A stretch of 64,000 nt of DNA, from NCBI RefSeq assembly GCF_051027545.1, contig NZ_CP194902.1:1240001-1304000 (forward strand). Reading direction: 5' to 3'. The notes under the pieces were generated by a model, which was given only the letters and a program-made list of their open reading frames with translations, did no database searches and was not told the DNA's origin. This DNA is from Methylocaldum sp002005105. GTDB taxonomy: Bacteria; Pseudomonadota; Gammaproteobacteria; Methylococcales; Methylococcaceae. Made by a program: the position numbers and the translations under genes. This document shows, piece after piece, positions 9,009 through 17,522 of the stretch. Position 1 is the stretch's first letter. Each line of letters starts with the position of its first letter.

Positions 9009-10133
9009 TCAAGCCAGTACCAGATTATCGCGGTGAATCAGTTCCGGTTCATCGACATATCCAAGCAGGCATTCGATTTGCGAGCTCGGTTGTCGCATGA
9101 TGGCGCGCGTTTCGTCAGCGCCGTAATTCACCAGCCCGCGAGCCACCTCTTTTCCCTCCATATCCACGCAAGCGACTAGGTCGCCCCTGTGGAAGTCGCC
9201 GTCCACGGCGGTTACGCCGATGGGCAAGAGGCTTTTGCCGTCTTCTCTCAAGACGCGCGCAGCACCTTCATCCAAGTGCAACTTACCCTTGAGTTTGAGC
9301 TGTCCGGCCAGCCAACGCTTCCTGGCCAGCATCGGGGATACATCGGGAATCAGAAAGGTACCCAATTCCTCGCCCGCAACCACCCTTGCCATGACATTTT
9401 GCTCCCGCCCGCTGGCGATAACCGTTGCCGTCCCGGACCGGGAGGCCAGCCGAGCGGCGCGCAGTTTGGTGATCATGCCGCCCCGGCCGAGTCCGCTGCG
9501 GCTCTCGCCCACCATCTCGCCGAGGCGCGCATCATTGATGCTGGCCTGGTAGACGAGTTGGGCGGTGGGGTCCAGGGTCGGGTCGCGTTCGTAAAGTCCC
9601 TTTTGGTCGGTCAAAATGATCAAGAGATCCGCTTCCAGGAGATTCGCCACCAAAGCGGCGAGCGTGTCGTTGTCTCCGAAGCGGATTTCCTCGTTCGCTA
9701 CCGTATCGTTTTCGTTGATGACCGGCACCACCCCCAATTCGAGCAGGGTGAGTAGGGTGCTTCGGGCGTTAAGATAGCGCTGCCGATCCGATAGGTCGTC
9801 GTGGGTCAGCAGGATTTGCGCGGTATGAAGACCGTGCCCTTGAAAGAGGGATTCATAAGTCTGAATCAGGCCCATCTGTCCCACGGCGGCGGCCGCCTGG
9901 AGTTCGTGCAGGGAGCGTGGGCGGGTTTTCCAGCCCAGCCGGCACATGCCTTCGGCGACCGAGCCGGAAGAAACGAGAAGAATTTCTATATCTTGGTGGC
10001 GCAAGACGGCAATTTGAGCCACCCAATCGGTGATTGCGGGCATGTCCAGTCCGCGCCCGCCCCCGGTCAGCAAGGCACTGCCGATCTTGACGATGATGCG
10101 GCGGGCGTGGGCGAATTCAGTCCTGTTCTGCAT
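9009..10133 (-). CDS. proB: Glutamate 5-kinase with PUA domain
   Basis: First enzyme of proline synthesis, phosphorylating glutamate to gamma-glutamyl phosphate. At 374 residues it has the long bacterial form: an amino-acid kinase domain (RIIVKIGSALLTGGG near the N-terminus; PVINENDTVANEEIRFGDND for substrate binding) and a C-terminal PUA domain. Its start overlaps the end of obgE by 17 nt, the usual obg-proB linkage in gammaproteobacteria. Confidence 0.95.
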   Translation of the reverse strand: MQNRTEFAHARRIIVKIGSALLTGGGRGLDMPAITDWVAQIAVLRHQDIEILLVSSGSVAEGMCRLGWKTRPRSLHELQAAAAVGQMGLIQTYESLFQGHGLHTAQILLTHDDLSDRQRYLNARSTLLTLLELGVVPVINENDTVANEEIRFGDNDTLAALVANLLEADLLIILTDQKGLYERDPTLDPTAQLVYQASINDARLGEMVGESRSGLGRGGMITKLRAARLASRSGTATVIASGREQNVMARVVAGEELGTFLIPDVSPMLARKRWLAGQLKLKGKLHLDEGAARVLREDGKSLLPIGVTAVDGDFHRGDLVACVDMEGKEVARGLVNYGADETRAIMRQPSSQIECLLGYVDEPELIHRDNLVLA

Positions 10134-11151
10134 CTTTTGTTTGGTCCTGCTCCAGGAACGCCATAACGCTGTAGGTCAAGTCTTTGAGGCCGTCGCCTCG
10201 AACGGCGGAGACCCTAAAGACGGGGCCGGCCCATTCGAGACCTTCTATGATTTCGCGGCAGCGCTGTTGGGCTGTGTCGTCGGCGAGTCGATCGATCTTG
10301 TTCAAAACCAGCCAGCGCGGCTTCTGGTCCAGACCCTGGTCCCATTGTTGAAGCTCGGCGATCACTTTTTGTGCCGCCGTAATCGGGTCTTCCAGGCTTT
10401 CGTACGGTTCGACATCCACTACGTGGAGCAGCAGCTTGGTACGGGCAAGATGCTTCAGGAACTGGACTCCGAGTCCCGCTCCATGCGATGCGCCCTCGAT
10501 GAGGCCGGGAATATCGGCCATGACGAAGCTGCGCTGATCGTCGACGCGCACGACGCCCAGATTCGGATACAAGGTGGTAAAAGGGTAATCCGCAACCTTG
10601 GGACGTGCGGCGGACACGCTGCGAATCAAGCTGGATTTTCCGGCATTGGGCATGCCCAGCAAGCCGACGTCCGCGATGAGCTTCAGCTCCAGGCGCAGGG
10701 TGCGCCGTTCGCCCGGCGTTCCGCTGGTGGCCTTGCGCGGCGCGCGATTGACGCTGCTCTTGAATCGGGTATTGCCGAGGCCGTGAAAGCCGCCTTGGGC
10801 TACCAATAATTTTTCGCCTTCCTTGACCAGGTCGCCGAGCTTTTCGCCGGTTTCGGCGTCGAACACCTCGGTGCCGGTAGGTACGTGGACGATGCAGTCG
10901 GCGCCCGAATGGCCGGTGCAGTTGCCGCCCGACCCGTTTTGTCCGCGTTCGGCGCGAAATCGCGAGTGAAAGCGGAAGTCGACCAGCGTGTTGAGATTGG
11001 TGGAGGCGACCAGAAAAACGCTGCCGCCGTCACCGCCGTCGCCCCCGTCGGGGCCGCCGAAAGGAACATATTTTTCGCGCCGAAAGCTGACGCAGCCGTT
11101 GCCGCCGTCGCCCGCTTCCACCCGAATTTCCGCTTCGTCAACAAACTTCAT
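10117..11151 (-). CDS. obgE: Obg-family GTPase (ObgE/CgtA)
   Basis: Essential GTPase acting in 50S ribosome maturation and stress control. It is 344 residues: an N-terminal glycine-rich Obg fold (EAGDGGNGCVSFRREKYVP, then GGPDGGDGGDGG), followed by a GTPase domain with G1 GMPNAGKSS, G3 DIPGL and G4 NKID. It follows rplU-rpmA, a strongly conserved order; a terminator-like hairpin lies between rpmA and this gene. It overlaps proB at its 3' end. Confidence 0.96.
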   Translation of the reverse strand: MKFVDEAEIRVEAGDGGNGCVSFRREKYVPFGGPDGGDGGDGGSVFLVASTNLNTLVDFRFHSRFRAERGQNGSGGNCTGHSGADCIVHVPTGTEVFDAETGEKLGDLVKEGEKLLVAQGGFHGLGNTRFKSSVNRAPRKATSGTPGERRTLRLELKLIADVGLLGMPNAGKSSLIRSVSAARPKVADYPFTTLYPNLGVVRVDDQRSFVMADIPGLIEGASHGAGLGVQFLKHLARTKLLLHVVDVEPYESLEDPITAAQKVIAELQQWDQGLDQKPRWLVLNKIDRLADDTAQQRCREIIEGLEWAGPVFRVSAVRGDGLKDLTYSVMAFLEQDQTKDAEQD

Positions 11152-11159
11152 GGTAATGA

Positions 11160-11186
11160 CAAAAAAGCCCCGTCACGGACGAGGCT
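11160..11186 (-). terminator. Rho-independent terminator after rpmA
   Basis: Read on the minus strand, AGCCTCGTC-CGT-GACGGGGCT followed by six T forms a stem with a U tract. It lies between rpmA and obgE, 9 nt before the obgE start codon, so it may uncouple the ribosomal protein genes from obgE or act as an attenuator. The stem has one G-T pairing. Confidence 0.8.
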
Positions 11187-11228
11187 TCTTCCTATTTAAA
11201 AGGGCGGCCCGTAAAGCCGCTTTGATCC

Positions 11229-11492
11229 TTAGGCTTCGCTTTGAACGATACTGACGTATTTGCGCTTGAGCGGGCCTTTCACCTTGAACTGGACCTGTCC
11301 GTCGGCCAATGCGAAAAGCGTATAGTCTCTTCCGCAGCCTACATTCTCACCGGCGTGGAATTTGGTGCCGCGCTGCCGCACGATAATGCTGCCCGCTTGC
11401 ACGAACTGACCGCCGAAGCGTTTCACGCCGAGTCGTTTGGATTCTGAATCGCGGCCGTTGCGCGAGCTGCCGCCTGCTTTCTTGTGTGCCAT
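11229..11492 (-). CDS. rpmA: 50S ribosomal protein L27
   Basis: Large-subunit protein near the peptidyl transferase centre. It is 87 residues beginning MAHKKAGGSSRNGRDS, diagnostic for L27. It follows rplU after about 20 nt in the conserved rplU-rpmA-obgE order and is followed by a rho-independent terminator. Confidence 0.97.
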   Translation of the reverse strand: MAHKKAGGSSRNGRDSESKRLGVKRFGGQFVQAGSIIVRQRGTKFHAGENVGCGRDYTLFALADGQVQFKVKGPLKRKYVSIVQSEA

Positions 11493-11512
11493 CGTGATTC
11501 CTCGCTCTTCGA

Positions 11513-11824
11513 TTAGGCAGAGATACCTGTGATCTGAATTTCGGTGTAATTCTGCCGGTGGCCCGCCTGCTTCATGTAATGCTTACGCCGGCGGAACTTG
11601 ACGATTTTAATTTTCGGGTGCCGGCCATGAGCCTTGATGGTTGCGGTTACTTTGCCGCCATCAATGAAGGGTTTGCCTACTTTCAAGCCGGAATCCGTTT
11701 GAACCATTAGCACCTTGTCGAACTCGATTTGCTGGCCGGCTTCGGCGCTCAGGGTTTCGACCTTGACCACGTCGCCCTGTTTCACCCGATATTGCTTGCC
11801 GCCTGTTTGTATAACCGCGTACAT
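11513..11824 (-). CDS. rplU: 50S ribosomal protein L21
   Basis: Large-subunit ribosomal protein binding 23S rRNA; 103 residues, beginning MYAVIQTGGKQYRV and containing KIVKFRRRKHYMKQAGHRQN (20 residues), typical of L21. The frame is open for five more codons to another ATG-like start, but the GGAG lying 9 nt before the ATG at 11824 and the family N-terminus decide for the shorter form. Its promoter should be in the 122 bp after fhcC. Confidence 0.96.
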   Translation of the reverse strand: MYAVIQTGGKQYRVKQGDVVKVETLSAEAGQQIEFDKVLMVQTDSGLKVGKPFIDGGKVTATIKAHGRHPKIKIVKFRRRKHYMKQAGHRQNYTEIQITGISA

Positions 11825-11946
11825 TTTTGTTGGCTCCAACGCAGAAAATTCTTTTAAACACGGAATGATAACCGTGTATGCCTAAATCCGTCAACCAGCT
11901 GAGTTTTTTGCCTGCCGAGTTGCGAATCGCAACCGGCGTGACGCCG

Positions 11947-12759
11947 TCAGAGGGCAACGAGTATTTCGCCCTTGCCCAGTCCGCACATGTCTCCGGCATA
12001 GCGCCGTACCCGCTTGAGGGTGTCGGACATTTCGGAGAACCGGGTCTCCAATCCCTGGAAGCCTTTCAGAAGCAACGGTATGAAGCCGAGCGTATGGGTG
12101 CCGCAATCATTGAAGGTAGCCGGAATGGATGCCGGTGTCCGGGCAAGCAGCACGGTGCCCCGGTTCATGGCATAGCCGAGGTGTGCGCCGACTTCGCCGA
12201 GGACGGCGATGGTGCCGGCCGTCATGCGCGAACCCAGATAATTTCCGGCGTTGCCCTCGATAAGAATGGCGCCGCGCCGCAGATGGTCGCCCACGCGGTC
12301 GCCGACGTTTCCTTTGACGATGACCACGCCGCCGGCCATGCCCTTTTTATTGCCGGGAAGGGCTGCGCCGAGGAAATCTCCGGCGTTGCCGCGAATCAAA
12401 ATTTCGCCTTTTTTCATTTCGCAAGCGGCGTAAGCGTCGACGTTGCCGCTTACGATGATGCGTCCGCCCTTGAGGTGCATGCCCAAATAACTGCCGGCAT
12501 CGCCCTCGACGCGGATTTCCCCCTGGCTCATGCCCTTCCCGATATAGTCGAGCTTACGGCTGCCGCGGAAGATAAGGCGGTCGGAACCTTGCCCTTCGAT
12601 CGAAAACAGTTCATCGGCACGTATTTGCCGGTTGCCGTATTGCAGCAATTCGGCGCCGATTTCACTCGCGGATTTGTCGGCGAGCCGATCCGGCGTCAAT
12701 GGGGACACGTCGATCCGTTGTTCGAGTTCGGCCTTCAGGGTGAAGGTGAGCGCCGTCAT
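11947..12759 (-). CDS. fhcC: Formyltransferase/hydrolase complex subunit C (FhcC)
   Basis: Subunit of the cytosolic Fhc complex that turns formyl-H4MPT into formate via methylofuran. 270 residues, related to formylmethanofuran dehydrogenase subunit C and to the GXGXG domain of glutamate synthase; the repeated G-x-x-x-G pattern is plain (IRVEGDAGSYLGMHLKGG, IRGNAGDFLGAALPG, VKGNVGDRVGDHLRRG). The start at 12759 overlaps the fhcD stop (ATGA). The frame is open further upstream, but the extra residues fall inside fhcD and do not resemble the family. Confidence 0.93.
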   Translation of the reverse strand: MTALTFTLKAELEQRIDVSPLTPDRLADKSASEIGAELLQYGNRQIRADELFSIEGQGSDRLIFRGSRKLDYIGKGMSQGEIRVEGDAGSYLGMHLKGGRIIVSGNVDAYAACEMKKGEILIRGNAGDFLGAALPGNKKGMAGGVVIVKGNVGDRVGDHLRRGAILIEGNAGNYLGSRMTAGTIAVLGEVGAHLGYAMNRGTVLLARTPASIPATFNDCGTHTLGFIPLLLKGFQGLETRFSEMSDTLKRVRRYAGDMCGLGKGEILVAL

Positions 12760-13652
12760 GCCATGATCTCCTGAAGATGGAATAGGAAAGGACCCAATTT
12801 GCCGCCGTAATTGCCCGCGCTGATGCGGCGTATGCCGTTTTCGGCGCCCAGGCTGCAAGCCGCCTCGATGCCGACCCGCATGGCTTTCTTGATGTCGTCA
12901 TCGGTCAAGCCGTCGATGACGATCTCCATGACCGATTCGATTTCGGGGCTCAAATCCGTCCTGGTTTGACCTTTGAGCGTGGGGCAGAACGCGTCGTTGG
13001 TCGACGCCGACAAGGCTTTGTACTTGGAGCCGACCTTCGAGCCCGAGCGCACCACGCCGCCGGGGAAAGGCATGATGACGTTCGGGATCTTTTTCATGGC
13101 TTCGATGGCGGCCTCGCAAGCGGCCAAGGCCTGCGGCTGGCTTTCCGCCAGGATCAGGAAGTTGCCGCCGCCTACGGCCTTGACGGTGCAGGTGGTATCT
13201 TCGCAGAGGAACTCGCCGTCCATGACCGGGACGCGCCAATACCGTTTGCCGTTGATGCGCTTGGAGATCTGGAATCCGTCCCCGAAGAAGCGGAGATTCT
13301 TGCCCAAGGGAATCTTGTCGCCTTCGTGAATGCCGGCGAACAGTGCCGAGGTGGGCGAGGTCAGCACGCACTGGCCTGCGCGGGTTTCCACTTGCTTGGC
13401 CAAGGTTTTGCCGCCCATGGCGAAAATCAGCGCGGAGATGCCCGGTCGTCCGTCCGGCGTTTCACTCGGATCGAGTTCTCGCTCTATGCCTGCTTCGCAG
13501 CCACACGCGATTACCGAAGTGGCGAAGCCTGTCATGGCCTGAGCCGCATGATAAGCCCATTTGAGATTTTGAGCGGTGATGATGACCCGTGTGGCCCTCA
13601 TCGGAAAGGCTTCGGCGAAAGTCGCATCGATCTGGACGCCGTTAATGTTCAT
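12756..13652 (-). CDS. fhcD: Formylmethanofuran-H4MPT formyltransferase (FhcD)
   Basis: Transfers the formyl group between H4MPT and the methylofuran cofactor of the Fhc complex. 298 residues beginning MNINGVQIDATFAEAFPMRA, typical of Ftr/FhcD, with the conserved PGGVVRSGSKVGSKYK segment. The ATG at 13652 is preferred over the GTG at 13664 because GAGGA sits at the right distance (and overlaps that GTG). It lies 72 nt after fhcA and is translationally coupled to fhcC. Confidence 0.95.
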   Translation of the reverse strand: MNINGVQIDATFAEAFPMRATRVIITAQNLKWAYHAAQAMTGFATSVIACGCEAGIERELDPSETPDGRPGISALIFAMGGKTLAKQVETRAGQCVLTSPTSALFAGIHEGDKIPLGKNLRFFGDGFQISKRINGKRYWRVPVMDGEFLCEDTTCTVKAVGGGNFLILAESQPQALAACEAAIEAMKKIPNVIMPFPGGVVRSGSKVGSKYKALSASTNDAFCPTLKGQTRTDLSPEIESVMEIVIDGLTDDDIKKAMRVGIEAACSLGAENGIRRISAGNYGGKLGPFLFHLQEIMA

Positions 13653-13736
13653 GCAGTTCCTCACGGCTCTTTTGTTTTATTTGCAGAATTCGGGTGCTTT
13701 GCGTCTCAACGGGGGAGAATGCTCGCGCCATTCTTG

Positions 13737-15407
13737 TTAGGCCTGACCTTGGCAGGGATGAACGAGAATCTTGCTGCGTCCATCGTTCTCGATTTCCCAG
13801 TCGCGGATGATGAAGTTGTCCATCTTCATGGTGTGGTAGCGATCGAAATAGTCCCGCAGTCGCCCTTCGATACCCGCGCGCTCGAACTCCGGCTTGACGG
13901 TGTGCACATTGCCCCAGACGACTTTGACCACTTCGCCGTTGCGGACGACCAGTTCACCGTCCTTGAAGACATAATCGGGCTTGGTGAACATCGCCTCCTT
14001 GTCCTCCTGTTCGGTGTATACGGTAATGTCCCCGGCGGCTCCCGCGCCCAAATGGCCGCGGTCGCTGAGGCCGAGAAGCCTGGCGGCTCCGGCGCGGGTC
14101 ATGATCGCGATCTCGTACAAACTGTACTCGCGGTCGATGGAGCCGAGCGTGCTCAGCGCGGCGGCATCGGCGTTGATGGTCGAGAGCATGTCGTTGCGGA
14201 AGCTCTTGTCCATCAGCAGCCGGATCAAATGGGGATAGGTGGTGAATGGCGCACCGTTGGGGTGATCGGTGGTGAGGAAAATGCGCCAGGGATCGTCCAC
14301 CAGCAGGAAGATTTCGAGCCCGATACACCATTGCAGGGCATTGACGAAATTCTGGTCCCTGTACTTGAACGGTACCACCCCGCAGCCGGCGTCGCATTCG
14401 ATGTCCATGCACACCCATTTGTTCGGATGGGCATGATGGGAATTGACGAACTGGCGCATGGAGTCGCCCGACGCGGTGATGGTCTGGCCGAACAGAATTT
14501 GCCCTACATCCGCCGTGATGTTGCGGTTCTTGTTGATGGCCTCCGCGATCTGTGCCGCGCCCGAAGAAAACTTGCGGTCGCCCTCGGTGCCATAACTATG
14601 GAACTGGATATGAGTTAGATGCATCGGCAAGCCTTCGATGCCGGTGATCGTGTTCAGCGTCGTTTCCAGATTGCCCGGCACCCCTAGATTGCAGCCGTGC
14701 ACGTGCAGAGGGTGAGGTACGCCCAATTCGTGTACCGCCCTGGCCAGTTTCTGCAGAACCTGGCGCGGCGTGACGCCGTAATAGCTATGCTGATCGTCCA
14801 GATCCAGTTTGCGCTGGTTGAATTTGAACGCGCTGATTCCGCCGGGATTGACCACCTTGATGCCGATGCATTGGCTGGAGTGCAGAGTCCAGGCCACGTA
14901 ATCGTTGATGACCTGCTGGTCGGCGCCGGACGAGAGTAGGCGCAGATAGAAATCATCGCTGCCGAGCATGGCATAGCCGCCTACGTCCATCAGCGGTACG
15001 TCGGCCATTTCCATGTGCGCTTGGCGGGCGTTGATGGGGAGCACCGCAGGTTCGAAGCCGGCGGTATAGCCCATTTCCGCATAGCGATAACCGGTGGTCA
15101 GCGTGGAGGGCGCGGCATGGCCGCAGCCGGCGCGTTTTAATCCGGAACGGGGCGATGGATCGGCGCGGTGATCCTCCGGCAGGAGGTTACGGGCGATCGT
15201 CACTTTGCCGCCGCCGATATGCGTGTGCATGTCGATGGCTCCGGCCATGATCACTTTGCCGCGGCAATCGTATTCCTGATCGGGCGCCATGCCTTGAATA
15301 TCGGAGTGAGGAACGATCCGGCCGTCGCGGATGTAAATGTCCAGCACCTGGCCATCGATGTTGTGCGCGGGATCGTAGACAGTGCCGCCCGTGAGTTTAA
15401 TCAGCAT
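13737..15407 (-). CDS. fhcA: Formyltransferase/hydrolase complex subunit A (FhcA)
   Basis: Amidohydrolase-superfamily subunit that hydrolyses formyl-methylofuran to formate. 556 residues, normal length. The metal-binding start of the barrel is MAGAIDMHTHIGGGK (His-x-His), with the further conserved segments PHPLHVHGCNLGVPGN and LTHIQFHSYGTEGD. An AGGAGAG lies about 12 nt before the ATG. fhcA begins its own downstream group fhcA-fhcD-fhcC and is parted from fhcB by 600 bp. Confidence 0.95.
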   Translation of the reverse strand: MLIKLTGGTVYDPAHNIDGQVLDIYIRDGRIVPHSDIQGMAPDQEYDCRGKVIMAGAIDMHTHIGGGKVTIARNLLPEDHRADPSPRSGLKRAGCGHAAPSTLTTGYRYAEMGYTAGFEPAVLPINARQAHMEMADVPLMDVGGYAMLGSDDFYLRLLSSGADQQVINDYVAWTLHSSQCIGIKVVNPGGISAFKFNQRKLDLDDQHSYYGVTPRQVLQKLARAVHELGVPHPLHVHGCNLGVPGNLETTLNTITGIEGLPMHLTHIQFHSYGTEGDRKFSSGAAQIAEAINKNRNITADVGQILFGQTITASGDSMRQFVNSHHAHPNKWVCMDIECDAGCGVVPFKYRDQNFVNALQWCIGLEIFLLVDDPWRIFLTTDHPNGAPFTTYPHLIRLLMDKSFRNDMLSTINADAAALSTLGSIDREYSLYEIAIMTRAGAARLLGLSDRGHLGAGAAGDITVYTEQEDKEAMFTKPDYVFKDGELVVRNGEVVKVVWGNVHTVKPEFERAGIEGRLRDYFDRYHTMKMDNFIIRDWEIENDGRSKILVHPCQGQA

Positions 15408-16008
15408 GAAACAAGCTCTCCTGTGGATCGTTACCGCAAGGTGATACCGCTGGTCCGGTTATATCCGGAATCCGACCCAGTCCGGGCGGTCGCACCTCGG
15501 GGTCGTCGTCAGAAACACCAATCTCAGCGGATCGGTCTTGCCGCCGCAGTCGTCATGCAATGACGCTGGAGATCGATGGGTGGGATGAAAAGGCGGTACT
15601 GGCATCGAACTGATGTAAATGTCTTTATGGAGCTATTCCTAGCCGGAAGAGGCTAAATATGTCCAAGTCCCAGCAAAGCATTCGCCACTTCTCATCGTTG
15701 GACCCGCGTATTCACAAAGTTATGCAAAAACACGCGGTCCCAGGATTTTCTGGAAGGGACGGCCAATAAACTCGAATCAATCTGACACAATGCCTCTTCC
15801 GTAGGCTTGGTATAGCCCGGAAGAATAAGCAACCCGGTTTAACTTTTCAACTCGACGGCATCGGTTCGGACGGAAAGGGGTATCGCCAGAGTATGGGGCG
15901 GGGTGCAAACAGCGGTTTGAACGGGCTGATTCTGTGCCTGTCCTCCCGGTTTGCTCTGGAATGCGGCGGGGCAAGCCGGGAGGGAATAGGAACTATCGGA
16001 GACTGTTG
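15408..16008. other. 600-bp gap inside the fhc cluster
   Basis: In most methanotrophs fhcB and fhcA are adjacent. Here 601 bases separate them, and translation of both strands gives only short frames without recognisable similarity or good ribosome binding sites. The stretch around 15600-15830 is more AT-rich than the genes. It probably contains a separate promoter for fhcADC on the minus strand. No repeats or decayed gene could be identified. Confidence 0.4.
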
Positions 16009-17292
16009 CTACGTGGTAGAGCCGAGTGCTTGCTCGATCGCTCGAAGCACATCGGATGCTTTGAATAGCTCGGACTTGCGGAGTTGGTACAGCGGCATGG
16101 CGACGACATTGTCGCAACGGTACATGTGGCCGGCAAAGTCGATGCCGGGCACGCCCACGGGAATGAACACGTCGGGTTCGGATTCGAAGCGCATTCCCGA
16201 GCGGCCGATCACGACCGTGGGTACGTCACTCGCCGGAGGCGGCGTCGAGCTCAGGCTCGAAATCCAGAACAGGGCATCCGCTTCGCTGTTCGCGAGGAGT
16301 CGTGCCGCGCCGTTGTGGTAGGGGTCGTATTCTGGGTAACCTCGAGCATAGCTGACGCGCGTAGGATAACCGCTGATCCATGCGCACACCTGGCTCGCGG
16401 TGCGATCGCCGTCCTGTCCGCCCAGTGGCAATACGGCGGCGCGGGTGTCTTTATTCAGCGTCGCCACCATCTGGCACAGCTGCTGTACGGTCAGTTCGGC
16501 GTCAGGAAAGGCAAGCTGTCCCGCAGCCCAGGTCACTACGCTGTAATTGGCTTGGCGCAACCGATCCACGACCGATTGCAGTTCCGCGACGGGGATGCCG
16601 GCGACCTGTTCGGCTTGAAGTCTTGCGCCCTTGGCGAGAGCCGAAAGCGCCGCCGCCACCTCCGGCAGGCTCTCCTGGGCACAGGGGATGACCTTCGGCG
16701 GGCGGCCGTCGGGGGCGGTGGCCGCCTGGCCGGTCGGGGCGCGGCCGATGAAGATGATTTCGCGCTTGCCGGTGTCACCGTTGAACAGCGTTTCCTTGTT
16801 CCAGACGAAGCGTTCGAAGAAGCGCGGAAAATTGAGTTCGATATCGGTACCGAACGAGACCAGAACCTCCACCCGATTCTTGAGTTCGCCCAAGGTCGTC
16901 GCCATCCAGCCGGAATCGGCCAGCACCAAGAGGTTGCGCAAGCCGCCTTCGGCACGCATTTGATCGAACACGCCTCGGCAACGGTCGATCAAGGAAAGCG
17001 CCGCGCGGGTTTCGTCGACATCGGTGCCAAAGCCGCTGAATACCGGGAGGCGAGTGCTTTTCAATATTTCCGAGGCGCGCGCGACGGCCTGGTCCAGCGT
17101 AGCCGGCTTTCCGGCGATGCGTGGAACGGTATCGGCGATCGCTTGCTCGAAGCCGGGAATCGTTACGGCGTCACCGTTCTCGAGGATTCTGACCCGCTGG
17201 CCCTCGACTTCGATTTTCAGGTCGTCCGAGGCTATGCCGCAAAACGGGCTGGGAACGTTTTCGAAAACGCGGGTTTGGGTACTTTCGGTCAT
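16009..17292 (-). CDS. fhcB: Formyltransferase/hydrolase complex subunit B (FhcB)
   Basis: Homologue of the molybdopterin-binding subunit B of formylmethanofuran dehydrogenase; in bacteria it is part of Fhc and is thought not to be redox active. 427 residues. The N-terminal segment PSPFCGIASDDL keeps only one cysteine where redox-active archaeal enzymes carry an iron-sulfur motif, fitting a hydrolytic role. The ATG at 17292 (MTESTQTRVFENVPSPFC) has a GAGAG upstream; an in-frame TTG eight codons earlier is less likely. Confidence 0.93.
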   Translation of the reverse strand: MTESTQTRVFENVPSPFCGIASDDLKIEVEGQRVRILENGDAVTIPGFEQAIADTVPRIAGKPATLDQAVARASEILKSTRLPVFSGFGTDVDETRAALSLIDRCRGVFDQMRAEGGLRNLLVLADSGWMATTLGELKNRVEVLVSFGTDIELNFPRFFERFVWNKETLFNGDTGKREIIFIGRAPTGQAATAPDGRPPKVIPCAQESLPEVAAALSALAKGARLQAEQVAGIPVAELQSVVDRLRQANYSVVTWAAGQLAFPDAELTVQQLCQMVATLNKDTRAAVLPLGGQDGDRTASQVCAWISGYPTRVSYARGYPEYDPYHNGAARLLANSEADALFWISSLSSTPPPASDVPTVVIGRSGMRFESEPDVFIPVGVPGIDFAGHMYRCDNVVAMPLYQLRKSELFKASDVLRAIEQALGSTT

Positions 17293-17522
17293 GCCATTTC
17301 TCTCAAGAGATATCAAGACGTCGGGTGGCGTAGCCGCCGAAGAGGTAAAGGATCATATGCGGACAGGCGCAGGTGTTGCACCAAATCGCGCAAGAATAGG
17401 TCTTTCGGCCTCAACTTTCAACTTCGGGCCGACCGTTCCATAGACCCAGTCATCTTCTGCCGATCCGGCGGTACGAGCCGTAATCGAATAGCCATCCACC
17501 CCTCTTCGGCGCAAGCTCCTTG

